Below the pieces are notes generated by a model. The model worked only from the letters and a program-made list of their open reading frames with translations. It did not search any database and was not told where the DNA came from. Positions 16,152-24,586 of a DNA stretch of 44,497 nucleotides are shown one piece after another; position 1 is the stretch's first letter; every line of letters starts with the position of its first letter. The stretch comes from Alphaproteobacteria bacterium. GTDB lineage: Bacteria > Pseudomonadota > Alphaproteobacteria > UBA6615. The position numbers and the translations under genes are program-made. The stretch is from contig JANQOE010000032.1 of NCBI GenBank assembly GCA_028279245.1, forward strand, positions 1 to 44,497, in the 5' to 3' direction.

Positions 16152-17233
16152 GCGATCCTTGCGTCGTTTTGATCGAACAGGTGAGTCTGGCTGGCCCGCG
16201 GCCGCACATGCAACTGCTCCCCGACCCGCACCATAACGTCCTGGTCGACCACGACCCGCAGGTCGCGGTCGCCATCACTCAGATGCAGCAGCGTTTCGGC
16301 GCCCATCGGTTCGATCAGATCGACGGTCGCGGTCAGCGTATCGTCCCCGGCCTCGCTCGCCAGTTCGGTACTGCGCGGCCGAATGCCGATCGTCACACGC
16401 CCCCCCTCGGTCAGGCCGGCATGTGGCACCGAGCTTGGAATGGCAATCTCCTGTTCCCCCGTCTTGAGCCGCAGGCTGCCGCTTCGTTGACCCGCAAAGG
16501 TCCCCGCCATCAGATTCATCTGCGGCGTCCCGATGAACCCGGCGACGAACAGGTTGGACGGTGTCGCAAAGACCTCATGCGGCGTCCCGACCTGCTCGAT
16601 ATACCCGTCCCGCATCACCGCAATGCGGTCGGCCATGGTCAGCGCTTCGAGCTGGTCATGCGTCACGATGACCGTTGCCTTGTTTAGCCCGGACAGCACT
16701 TCCTTGATCTGGCCACGCATCTGCTCACGCAGTTGCACATCCAACCGGCTCAGCGGCTCGTCGAACAGGAAACAGTTCGGGTCGCGAATAATCGCCCGCC
16801 CAACCGACACCCGCTGCTTCTCGCCCTCAGCTAGCCGCCCAGGCAGCCGGTTCAACACGTCGGTCAGATCGAGCACCCGTGCGACCTCGCGCACCTTACC
16901 GTCGATGTCCGCCTGGCTCAGCCGGTCGGCGTGCAGCGGATAGGCCAGGTTCTCCGCCACGTTCAGGCTCGGATAGAGCGCATAGAACTGAAACGCCATC
17001 GCCACGTTGCGCTGTGACGGGGTTAGATCGTTGACGCGTTTGTCGGCCAGGAAGACATCGCCTTCCGTCGCCATCTCCAGACCGGCCACCATGCGCAGCG
17101 TCGTCGTCTTGCCGCAGCCGGAGGGGCCGAGCAGACATAAGACTTCGCCGGCGTCGATATTCAGATCCACGTTGTTGACCGCGACCAGGTCGCCAAAGCG
17201 TTTCGTCAGATTCTGCAGTTTGATGGTCGACAT
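16148..17233 (-). CDS. ABC transporter ATPase (sugar type), degenerate signature motif
   Basis: A 361-residue MalK-like ATPase with a C-terminal OB-type regulatory domain. Walker A is GPSGCGKTT, the Q-loop AFQFYALYP, Walker B FLFDEPLSRLD and the switch His lies in VTHDQLEAL. The signature loop, normally LSGGQ, reads LAEGEKQRV, confirmed from the bases near 16825-16845. It therefore has intact nucleotide-binding residues but a changed signature. The ATG at 17233 follows the second permease gene by 6 bp, with only a weak ribosome site. It probably forms a heterodimer with the ATPase at 20770-21858 in the same operon. Confidence 0.9.
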   Translation of the reverse strand: MSTIKLQNLTKRFGDLVAVNNVDLNIDAGEVLCLLGPSGCGKTTTLRMVAGLEMATEGDVFLADKRVNDLTPSQRNVAMAFQFYALYPSLNVAENLAYPLHADRLSQADIDGKVREVARVLDLTDVLNRLPGRLAEGEKQRVSVGRAIIRDPNCFLFDEPLSRLDVQLREQMRGQIKEVLSGLNKATVIVTHDQLEALTMADRIAVMRDGYIEQVGTPHEVFATPSNLFVAGFIGTPQMNLMAGTFAGQRSGSLRLKTGEQEIAIPSSVPHAGLTEGGRVTIGIRPRSTELASEAGDDTLTATVDLIEPMGAETLLHLSDGDRDLRVVVDQDVMVRVGEQLHVRPRASQTHLFDQNDARIA

Positions 17234-17239
17234 CGGCCG

Positions 17240-18115
17240 CTATCGCTTGATAGTACCGAAAGTGACCCCGCGCAGCAGATGCTTCTGCAGCACGAAGACC
17301 ACAATGATCACCGGTATCAAGAACAGCGTTTCGATGGCCGCCAGCAAACCCCATCGCACGCCGATATCGCCGCCGATTGTCTGCGCCATCGCCACCGGGA
17401 CGGTCCGAGTCTCGACGCCGGTCAGCAGCAACGCGAAGATGAACTCGTTCCACGTCAGGATCAGGCCGAACACGGCAGTCGCCGCCAGTCCGGCGATGAT
17501 CTGCGGGAAGCACACCTTGAAGAACAACCGCTTCTCGCTGCTGCCGTCGAGCCGTGCTGCATCCTCGACATCCGGCGACAGCTCGTCGAAAAAACTCTTC
17601 ATCATCCATATCGTGAACGGCAGATTGAACGCCGTGTAGAGCAGTATGATGCCGGGATAGGTGCCGCTCAGCCCCGCGATCCGGAACATGATGAAGATCG
17701 GAATGATCACGATGATCGGCGGCAGCATCCGGGTCGTCAGGATGATGAACAGATAGGTGTCGTTGCCGGGCAGGGGGTAGCGGGAGAAGCCGTAGGCCGC
17801 CAACGTGCCGATCACCAGCGCCAGCAGCACGCTGGTGCCCGCGATGAAGATCGAGTTGAAGAAGAACCGGTCAAAGCCGGTGTCGACCGCAGCCTGCCCC
17901 TTGATGTAGGAGCGTGAGAACACACTGACGAAGTTTTCCAGCGTCGGCGTGAAGAAGAACTTCGGCGGCACTGCCAGGATGTCGGCATTGGTCTTGAATG
18001 CCGTCAGGATGATCCACAGCACCGGGAAGAAATAGATGAAGGCGATGATGCCGGCGAAGATGGCCCAGCCCCAACCGGCCGTCCCGATCTCCCGTTGTTT
18101 GCTCTGCCAGGCCAC
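17240..18115 (-). CDS. ABC transporter permease, MalG-like (second)
   Basis: A 291-residue inner-membrane permease with six predicted helices. The coupling-loop motif is VEDAARLDGSSEKRLFFKV (EAA type), which docks on the ATPase. RMLPPIIVIIPIFIMF is typical of MalG-like CUT1 subunits. The start is GTG at 18115, with AGGAGG seven bases upstream inside the end of the first permease gene; the stop and start are nearly adjacent, so translation is coupled. Substrate is probably a carbohydrate or polyol. Confidence 0.9.
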   Translation of the reverse strand: MAWQSKQREIGTAGWGWAIFAGIIAFIYFFPVLWIILTAFKTNADILAVPPKFFFTPTLENFVSVFSRSYIKGQAAVDTGFDRFFFNSIFIAGTSVLLALVIGTLAAYGFSRYPLPGNDTYLFIILTTRMLPPIIVIIPIFIMFRIAGLSGTYPGIILLYTAFNLPFTIWMMKSFFDELSPDVEDAARLDGSSEKRLFFKVCFPQIIAGLAATAVFGLILTWNEFIFALLLTGVETRTVPVAMAQTIGGDIGVRWGLLAAIETLFLIPVIIVVFVLQKHLLRGVTFGTIKR

Positions 18116-18116
18116 G

Positions 18117-19175
18117 TCAGGCCTCCTGACTTCGCTGGCGGGCGAAGTAGAGATAGAGGTTCGTCAGCACGATCACGATGAATAGGATGAAGTACGCCAA
18201 CGCCGAGGACTGACTTGTTCGGAAGAACTGGAAGGAGACACGGAATACATAAACCGCGATGGTCTCGGTAGAACTGCCGGGCCCGCCGTCGGTAATCAGG
18301 AACACGATGTCGAACAGCTTGAACGCCTCGATGGTCCGAAACAACAGGGCCAGCAACAAGAGGCTGCGGATGTAAGGGAACGTAATCGTCCGGAATTTCC
18401 GCCACCAGGACGCACGGTCGATCTCCGCCGCCTCATAAAGATATTTCGGCACGCTGACCAAGCCGGCCAGCACCAGCAGCATGACAAACGGCGACCACAT
18501 CCAGGCATCGGCAAACACGATACCAGCCAGTGCGCCGGCCGGTGTCTTCAACAGAATGAACGGCTCGCCGGTGAATAGCCGTACCGCCTGGCTCAGCAAC
18601 CCAAATGTCGGCTCGTAGTAGAAGCGGAAGAACGCGCCGACCGCGACAAAGCTCAGCATCATCGGCGTCAGCACCAGCATCAGCAGGACGCGGCGGCCGG
18701 GAAACTCTTTTTCGAACAGCAGTGCCAGCAGAAAGCCGACGATCATTTGAATGGCGACCGTGAACACCACGACCAATGCCGTCGTCTGCAGCCGATCCCA
18801 CACGGTCGGGTCCGTCAGGATCTTTTCGTAGTTATCCAGGCCGGCGAACCGCGGCGGCGCCTGCCGGTTGACCCGGAACCGGAAGAAACTCAACCCGAAC
18901 GACCACATCAACGGGAAGATGTTCATCACGAACAAGAGCGCGATCGCCGGGGCGACCAGCAGCGGGCCGGGATAGCGGCCCCACGCATTGATCGTCACGG
19001 CCAGCGTCACCGCCGACACGGCAACGAAACTGATCCAGAACGCCACGTTTCCGGGGGCCAGCCAGATCGAGCCCGGGATCGCCACGACCGCGATCAGCAA
19101 CGCCAGCCGCCAATTCCGTGGCGACGGCGTCAGCCAACGCGGAGTCCCGGTGGCGTCGCTCGTCACAGCCGTCAT
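18117..19175 (-). CDS. ABC transporter permease, MalF-like (first)
   Basis: A 352-residue inner-membrane permease. Two additional N-terminal helices (LALLIAVVAIPGSIWLAPG, then FWISFVAVSAVTLAVTI) precede the six-helix core. The EAA loop is YEAAEIDRASWWRKFRTITF. ITDGGPGSSTETIAVYVF is a common CUT1 segment. The ATG at 19175 follows GGGGGATAG. It lies 90 bp after the binding-protein gene, in the usual order binding protein, MalF-like, MalG-like. Confidence 0.9.
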   Translation of the reverse strand: MTAVTSDATGTPRWLTPSPRNWRLALLIAVVAIPGSIWLAPGNVAFWISFVAVSAVTLAVTINAWGRYPGPLLVAPAIALLFVMNIFPLMWSFGLSFFRFRVNRQAPPRFAGLDNYEKILTDPTVWDRLQTTALVVVFTVAIQMIVGFLLALLFEKEFPGRRVLLMLVLTPMMLSFVAVGAFFRFYYEPTFGLLSQAVRLFTGEPFILLKTPAGALAGIVFADAWMWSPFVMLLVLAGLVSVPKYLYEAAEIDRASWWRKFRTITFPYIRSLLLLALLFRTIEAFKLFDIVFLITDGGPGSSTETIAVYVFRVSFQFFRTSQSSALAYFILFIVIVLTNLYLYFARQRSQEA

Positions 19176-19265
19176 CTATCCCCCAAAGAACGTGCTAGGC
19201 GCAAAGGCCGCACATAGAAAAGGCGCTGGGGCCGCGTGACCCCAGCGCCGTTCGTCGTCTTTTTC

Positions 19266-20705
19266 TTATTCGATCAGGCCGGAATCGGTCAGCAGCTCTT
19301 GCTGGAATTCGGCGATGTTATCCAGCGTGGTTTTGGCGTCCTGCTGTCCGGTGATGGCTTTGTCGAACTCTTCCTGCTGTTGGATCAGCAGTTCCATAAA
19401 GTCCGGCACGTGCCAAACGTCTTTTTGCCAATCCAGGCTCGGACCGAACGCGTGGTTCCAAGGCCGGAAGGTATTGTACTCGGGCTGGGTATAGACGCTC
19501 TGCAACCCGCTCTGACCGCCGGCTTGCACGAAACGCAACTGCGTCTCTTCCGACAGCCACCACTTCACGAAGTCGATCGCTTCCTGCTCCTCGGTCTCCG
19601 TTAGCCAGGTCGTCAGCACGAACGGCTGGCCACCGATGTTCGAGGTGCGGTCGAGGCTGCCGTCGTCCTTGCGGAGGCCAGGCGCCATGGCGAAGTTCAC
19701 CTGGTCATGCACGGTCGACGTGTCGGCTGAAATGGCTGACTCTGCAAAGCCGATCCACTGGATGATCCAGGCGACCTTACCGGCCCGGAACAGTTCGTCG
19801 ACCTTGAAGATGTCCATCGACCCGGTTTGCACGACCGGCGGCATGTATTCGAGCAACGACAGATAGTGCTCGAAGCCCTTGACCGACATTTCGGAGTTGA
19901 CCACGCCTTCGGCTTGACCGGTCGGCGCCTGGGTTTCATCCCAGATGTTGCCACCGTGCTGCCAGACGAATGCGTTGATCTGCATCGAGCTGAAGTCGTA
20001 GCCCTTGCCGGCTTGATAGGCGATACCGAAGAAATCGTCGTCTAGTGTTGCACCGGCGAGCTCATCGCCGGCCGTCCGTTGGAAGAATTCACCGAAGTCG
20101 CGAACCATGTCCCAGTCGACATCGTTCATTTCTTCCGGTGTGCACGGCAGGTCATAGCCATACTGTGAATTGAACGCGGCAGCCTCGGCCTCATTGCAGA
20201 ACACGTCCTCACGATAGTAGGTTATCAGGACGTCCGGCATCTGTGGGAAGCCGTAGTAGTTCTCGGTCTTGTGCGGGTAGGTCGAATAGGCGTCGACCAA
20301 GTTCTGGTTCAGGTCGTCGAATATCGCTTGCAGTTCGGGGTCAGCGGCGATGATGTCGGTAAGGTTCTTATAGTAGCCACCCTCGATGAACTGACCCAGC
20401 CACTGACTGTCGGAAACCGCCATATGGTAGCGCTGTTCGCCCGACGTCAGGGAGGCGCTCAACCGGTTCTGATAGTCCGGCCAGGGAATGAAATCTGGCT
20501 CCAGCGTCACCGTGTTGCCGCTCGGCGCCTGATAAAACTCGTCGGCGAGCTGTTTCATGATCCGGGTCGGCGGCCAGTCAGGTACGGCCATCCGGATCGT
20601 CACATTCTCCGCATGGGCCGGCGTTGCCAGGCCGGTGGCGACCACCATTGTGGCGACGGCGGTCGTCGCCAACAGGCCGCCGAACGGTAAGCTTACTCTC
20701 ATCAT
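19266..20705 (-). CDS. ABC transporter extracellular substrate-binding protein (family 1)
   Basis: A 479-residue periplasmic binding protein. The signal peptide runs through about residue 32 (LLATTAVATMVVATGLATPAHA/E). The mature part has the family 1 pattern, including LTDIIAADPELQAIFDDLNQ, AYQAGKGYDFSSMQINAFVW and GGQPFVLTTWLTETEEQEAI. ATGATG at 20700-20705 gives two possible starts; GGGAGGA is so close that the second (20702) has better spacing. It is the second gene of the operon, downstream of an ATPase gene. A polyol, sugar or sugar derivative is likely, given the PfkB kinase. Confidence 0.88.
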   Translation of the reverse strand: MMRVSLPFGGLLATTAVATMVVATGLATPAHAENVTIRMAVPDWPPTRIMKQLADEFYQAPSGNTVTLEPDFIPWPDYQNRLSASLTSGEQRYHMAVSDSQWLGQFIEGGYYKNLTDIIAADPELQAIFDDLNQNLVDAYSTYPHKTENYYGFPQMPDVLITYYREDVFCNEAEAAAFNSQYGYDLPCTPEEMNDVDWDMVRDFGEFFQRTAGDELAGATLDDDFFGIAYQAGKGYDFSSMQINAFVWQHGGNIWDETQAPTGQAEGVVNSEMSVKGFEHYLSLLEYMPPVVQTGSMDIFKVDELFRAGKVAWIIQWIGFAESAISADTSTVHDQVNFAMAPGLRKDDGSLDRTSNIGGQPFVLTTWLTETEEQEAIDFVKWWLSEETQLRFVQAGGQSGLQSVYTQPEYNTFRPWNHAFGPSLDWQKDVWHVPDFMELLIQQQEEFDKAITGQQDAKTTLDNIAEFQQELLTDSGLIE

Positions 20706-20769
20706 GTCCTCCCAGTTTGCTTTAAGATTTGCGCATTACTGTGCCCAAAAATCCTTGGCCACGAAAGAC

Positions 20770-21858
20770 CTATCGAATGGCTGCCCCCGTGTCGCGGGCG
20801 AACAGCAACGTCTTGTCGGGGTTAATCTCTACGGCGACCCTATCGCCAACCCGGTACTGCACCGCTTCCTCTTCCGGCAGCACCATCTTGAACACGGCAT
20901 CGCCGGCCTCCAGGTCGAGGACGGTGATGTCGCCCAGCGGCTCCGTCAGATGCACCTTGGCATCGACGCGCAAAGCTGGCCCGGCCTCCGGTCCCGCCAG
21001 GCGAATGTCATGCGGCCGGAACCCAAATAGCAGCTCCGTCTCGGCCGGGAAGTCCGCCAGGGTCTTCGACCAGGGGCCATTGCCGATCTCGCCGAAGGGC
21101 AGGGCGACCTTGCCGTCGCTGCCGGCCGCCGGCAGCAGGTTCATGGTCGGCGCACCGACCAGCGTGCCCACGAAACGGTCCGCTGGCGCCGCGTAGAGCT
21201 CCCGCGGCGTGCCGATCTGCACGATCCAGCCCTCGTTGATCACCGCAATGCGCTCACCCATGGTCAGCGCCTCAAGCTGATCCGGCGTGGCAAAGACGAT
21301 CGTCATGCCGAGCTCGCGGTGCAGGCGCTTGAATTCCGCCCGCGTGTCGTGCCGCAGCTTGGCATCAAGGTTGGTCAACGGCTCGTCGAGCAGCAGCAGT
21401 TTAGGCCGGCGAATAAGCGCCCGGCCGATCGCCAGCCGTTGCTGCTCGCCGCCACTCATCGTCGATGGCTTCCTGTCCAGCGTGTGGGCGATGCGCAACA
21501 ACTCGCCGATCTCGCCGACGCGTTGCCTGATTTCGCCAGCATCGTGCCCGGCTTCCCGCAAGGGATATTCGAGATTCTGGCGGGCAGTCAGGTGCGGGTA
21601 CAAAGCGAAGGTTTGAAAGACCATTGCCATGTCGCGGCCCTGGACGGGTTGGCCGGTCATATCCTGGCCGTCGAAAACCACCCGGCCCGCATCCAGCGTC
21701 TCTAGCCCGGCGATCGCCCGCAGCGTCGTCGTCTTGCCCGCCGCGCTTGGCCCGAGCAGGCAGTAGAACTCCCCAGCCTCGACCTCAAACGAGGTGCCTG
21801 CAAGGGCGTTGATCGAGCCGTAGCGCTTTTCCGCGCCTGTAACGCTCAGAATTGACAA
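20770..21858 (-). CDS. ABC transporter ATPase (sugar type), switch His replaced
   Basis: A 362-residue MalK-like ATPase. Walker A reads GPSAAGKTT, the Q-loop VFQTFALYPHL, the signature MSGGEQQRL is canonical, and Walker B is LLLLDEPLTNLD. At the H-loop the usual VTHDQ reads FATPDQLEAL: the switch histidine is replaced by proline, confirmed from the bases near 21290. The start is TTG at 21858, with GGGAGGA six bases upstream. It is the first gene of the operon and divergent from the GntR regulator. Together with the ATPase at 16148 it should form an asymmetric pair. Confidence 0.9.
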   Translation of the reverse strand: MSILSVTGAEKRYGSINALAGTSFEVEAGEFYCLLGPSAAGKTTTLRAIAGLETLDAGRVVFDGQDMTGQPVQGRDMAMVFQTFALYPHLTARQNLEYPLREAGHDAGEIRQRVGEIGELLRIAHTLDRKPSTMSGGEQQRLAIGRALIRRPKLLLLDEPLTNLDAKLRHDTRAEFKRLHRELGMTIVFATPDQLEALTMGERIAVINEGWIVQIGTPRELYAAPADRFVGTLVGAPTMNLLPAAGSDGKVALPFGEIGNGPWSKTLADFPAETELLFGFRPHDIRLAGPEAGPALRVDAKVHLTEPLGDITVLDLEAGDAVFKMVLPEEEAVQYRVGDRVAVEINPDKTLLFARDTGAAIR

Positions 21859-21923
21859 GCTTTCCTCCCAACATACCTAGCTGACAGCATCTGCAAAATT
21901 TGTCAATATAGAACAAGATTTGT
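21851..21923. promoter_or_regulatory. Candidate GntR operator region between the ABC operon and its regulator
   Basis: The divergent 75-bp region is AT-rich. ATTGACAA (21851-21858) and TTGTCAAT (21900-21907) are a perfect 8-bp inverted repeat 41 bases apart. TTGT-N9-ACAA spans 21900-21916, and ATTTGT repeats at 21898 and 21918, exactly 20 bases apart. GntR/FadR proteins bind TNGT...ACNA half-sites near their own promoters. The first repeat overlaps the TTG start of the ATPase gene. Confidence 0.45.
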
Positions 21924-21933
21924 AAAAGAGATC

Positions 21934-22638
21934 ATGATCCCCGAGATCGCCACGCCCTCGACCGGCCCCGACCGCCTCAGCGATCAGGTCTATCGGGACA
22001 TATTCGACCGCATCATGAAAGGCGAGTTTCCGCGTGGCAGCAAGCTGCCAACACAACAGCGTCTGTCCGAGATGTTCGGCGTATCGCGGCCGATCATCCG
22101 GGAAGCACTTCTGCGGTTAAGCGATGATGGCCTCATCAAGTCGCGCCAAGGGTCCGGCAGCTTCGTCCAGCATCAACCCGGCCAGGAGGTGCTCGACTTC
22201 GCCACCATTGAAAGCATCCCCGACATCAACCGCTGCCTCGAGTTCCGCAGCATGGTCGAGGGCGAAGCGGCATTGCTGGCGGCCCAGCGGCGCACCCCGG
22301 CGGCGCTCGCCGAAATCGAGGCCGCGTTCACCCGCCTCCAGGCCGTCAGCGAGATCCTGAAACCGGACACCGAAGCCGATTTCCTCTTTCACCTGGCCGT
22401 CGCCCGCGCCGCCCAGAACAAATACTTTGAGCGCATGATGCTGATGCTGCGCGAACCGGCAACAGCAGTCATGCATCTCACGATCAATCTGACCGGCCTG
22501 CGCCAGGAGCGGCACGAAGTGCTGTCGGAACATGAGGCCGTTTGGATCGCCATTCGCGACCAACAGCCGTTCAAGGCCCGCATGGCCATGCGCGGCCACT
22601 TGCGGCGGGCCTTGGCCCGCGTGGTCAGCGGCGACTAA
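21934..22638 (+). CDS. GntR-family regulator, FadR subfamily (FCD domain)
   Basis: A 234-residue repressor or activator. The N-terminal winged helix is DRLSDQVYRDIFDRIMKGEF, then GSKLPTQQRLSEMFGVSRPI and the GSGSFVQ wing. The C-terminal all-helical FCD domain (about 85-230) has D-x3-H and H residues (DTEADFLFHLAVARAA, EHEAVWIAI, MRGHLRRAL) that bind a metal and an organic acid or sugar acid. It is divergent from the two-ATPase ABC operon, its likely target. The ATG at 21934 has only a weak AGAG upstream. The effector is unknown. Confidence 0.9.
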   Translation: MIPEIATPSTGPDRLSDQVYRDIFDRIMKGEFPRGSKLPTQQRLSEMFGVSRPIIREALLRLSDDGLIKSRQGSGSFVQHQPGQEVLDFATIESIPDINRCLEFRSMVEGEAALLAAQRRTPAALAEIEAAFTRLQAVSEILKPDTEADFLFHLAVARAAQNKYFERMMLMLREPATAVMHLTINLTGLRQERHEVLSEHEAVWIAIRDQQPFKARMAMRGHLRRALARVVSGD

Positions 22639-22670
22639 GCTGGCTCGAGACACAGGGAACGGGGAGAGAC

Positions 22671-23531
22671 ATGGGCGCACCACTGTATCGAGGCTACGAC
22701 CGCGCCAGCTTGGATGCGCAATACGACAACCGTGCGCGCGTTCCCAATTTCCAGGAATTTGTCGACTTCTACGCGGCCGAGAGTGCCCGCGCCCGTAGCG
22801 ACCTGAACGCGCATCTGGATGTCGCCTACGGCCCGACGCCCGACGAGATACTGGATATCTTCCTGCCGTCGGCGCCCGTGTCGGGGGCGCCGGTCCATGT
22901 GTTCTTCCATGGCGGCTATTGGCGCGCCTTTCAGGCCCGCGACTTCGATTTTGTCGCCTTTCCGTTTGTCGAAACGGGCGCGATCTGCGTCGTCGTGAAC
23001 TACGCCCTGATGCCCGGGGTGACGATGGGCGAACTGCTACGCCAATGCCGGGCCAGCCTGGCCTGGGTGCACGCCCGCATCGATCGGCACGGTGGTGATC
23101 CCGAACGCATCTACATCTCCGGCCACTCCGCCGGCGGACACATCACGGCGATGATGCTCGCCGAGGACGAAGCCGACGTGGCCAAGCATATCCGCGGTGC
23201 AACCGCCATCAGCGGCCTGTTCGACATGGAGCCCATTCGGCTCTGTTACCTGAATGAGACGCTGGCCCTGACGCCCGCCGATGTCGCCGCTCACAGCCCC
23301 CTGCAGCACCTGCCGCGCGTCCGCCCCGCGTTGGAAGTGGTCTATGGTGAGCATGAAACCGATGAGTTCGCCCGGCAGGCGAACACCTACGCCGGCGCCG
23401 TCAGTGACGCGGGGCTTGCGTGCACCGCTCGGCCGATCCGCGGCGTCGAGCACATGGGTGTCGTGAAGCAACTCGCCACCGCCGACAGCGAGCTGGCGCG
23501 GCTTATTCTTGGCCAGATGGGGCTGCGCTAG
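22671..23531 (+). CDS. Alpha/beta hydrolase, arylformamidase-like
   Basis: A 286-residue esterase or amidase. The oxyanion motif HGGYW (VFFHGGYWRAF, near 80) and nucleophile elbow GHSAGGH (near 150) match kynurenine formamidase-like enzymes. The likely acid is in VVYGEHETDEF and the His in GVEHMGVV. The ATG at 22671 follows GGGGAGAG; an open frame to 22542 is inside the regulator gene. It lies 32 bp after the GntR gene and may be cotranscribed. No kynurenine gene is nearby, so the substrate is open; it may act on an ester or amide linked to the neighbouring uptake system. Its last 29 bases overlap the convergent DsbA-like gene. Confidence 0.85.
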   Translation: MGAPLYRGYDRASLDAQYDNRARVPNFQEFVDFYAAESARARSDLNAHLDVAYGPTPDEILDIFLPSAPVSGAPVHVFFHGGYWRAFQARDFDFVAFPFVETGAICVVVNYALMPGVTMGELLRQCRASLAWVHARIDRHGGDPERIYISGHSAGGHITAMMLAEDEADVAKHIRGATAISGLFDMEPIRLCYLNETLALTPADVAAHSPLQHLPRVRPALEVVYGEHETDEFARQANTYAGAVSDAGLACTARPIRGVEHMGVVKQLATADSELARLILGQMGLR

Positions 23532-24294
23532 GGTCCGAGCGGGATGCCCGTTGCCGCGCTGTCGCGACGAGCGTGCGCAATTGCTCCATATTCAGCGCCC
23601 CGGGCACGATCGTATCACCGACCACGAAGCTCGGTGTTCCGGTCACATTGAGCGAACCGGCCAGTTCGAGGTTGCGCTCCACCATCGCGGCAATCTCCGG
23701 CGAAGCCATATCCTCACGAAGCCGCGGCACATCCAACCCCGTCTCCCGTGCGATGCTCAGGATGGTCCGCTTGTCCAGGCCGCCCGGCGCCCGCATCAGC
23801 GCAACGTGAAATTCGTCATACTTGCCCTGTTCCGCCGCCGCCAGCGCCGCGTAGGCCGCGTCGACCGACGCCGGTCCGAGCACCGGCAGCTCTTTCATCG
23901 CCAGCCGGATTCCGCCATCCGCCTCGACTTCCCGCAGCAAATCGTCGACGACACCGCGGCAGTAGGGGCACCGATAGTCGAAAAACTCGACAACCGTCAC
24001 GTCCCCGTCCGGATTGCCCATGACCGGGGTATCCGGGTCCTGGGTCAGTTGGTCTGAGAGCGCAGCGATGGCCTGGCGTTGGCGCTCCACCGCAGCGGCC
24101 CGCTCCCGTTGTTCCAGCACCCGAGCGGCATCCCGCAGGATCTCCGGATGCGACAACAAATAGTTGCGAACGACATCCTCGATCGCCTCGATCTGGGCGC
24201 CATCGAGTTCGGGGCCAATGGGCTGCTGCGCCTCAGCCGTCCAGATGAAACCGGCGGAAAGCGCCACCAACGGGGTGAGGTATCGTTTGACCAC
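23503..24294 (-). CDS. DsbA-family thiol:disulfide oxidoreductase
   Basis: A 263-residue exported thioredoxin-fold protein. The signal peptide covers about residues 1-22 (YLTPLVALSAGFIWTAEA). A helical N-terminal segment (about 30-85) precedes the domain, as in Com1/ScsC-like proteins. The active site is CPYC at 109-112 (FFDYRCPYCRGVV) and the cis-Pro loop is GTPSFVVGD. It introduces or isomerises disulfides in the periplasm. The start is GTG at 24294 with no strong ribosome site. The long helical N-terminus could make it oligomeric, which would favour isomerase activity; that is inference. Confidence 0.88.
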   Translation of the reverse strand: MVKRYLTPLVALSAGFIWTAEAQQPIGPELDGAQIEAIEDVVRNYLLSHPEILRDAARVLEQRERAAAVERQRQAIAALSDQLTQDPDTPVMGNPDGDVTVVEFFDYRCPYCRGVVDDLLREVEADGGIRLAMKELPVLGPASVDAAYAALAAAEQGKYDEFHVALMRAPGGLDKRTILSIARETGLDVPRLREDMASPEIAAMVERNLELAGSLNVTGTPSFVVGDTIVPGALNMEQLRTLVATARQRASRSDPSAAPSGQE

Positions 24295-24340
24295 AATCCA
24301 GACTCGTCGCCGTTATTCAGCTGCTGCGTATCATAGGATC

Positions 24341-24415
24341 GTTAACGCTCGCCGCCACCCGCGCGCAACCGGTCAGCGGTGTTAACTCATACAATATGGC
24401 CTTGTCGGCGTTAAC
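24341..24415. repeat. Three GTTAAC sites upstream of the ribose-type importer
   Basis: GTTAAC occurs at 24341-24346, 24381-24386 and 24410-24415. A 6-bp AT-containing palindrome three times in 75 bp is unexpected in GC-rich DNA. The region is the 292-bp gap between the DsbA-like gene and the binding-protein gene and holds no visible gene. Operator half-sites for the importer are possible. Confidence 0.35.
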
Positions 24416-24586
24416 TATGTAGCATTGAGGGGGAAGCGGCCACTGGGGCGGCTTCCGTTTCGTCAGGGGAGGCGCCGAAACTCAAGGCATTGCGCTAGTG
24501 CGAACACGGTCTACGCGTTGGGCGCTTCTCGCCAGTCGGACGGCACAGTTCGATCGGAAAACAAGCCACACCGAGGGAGGACAAGG

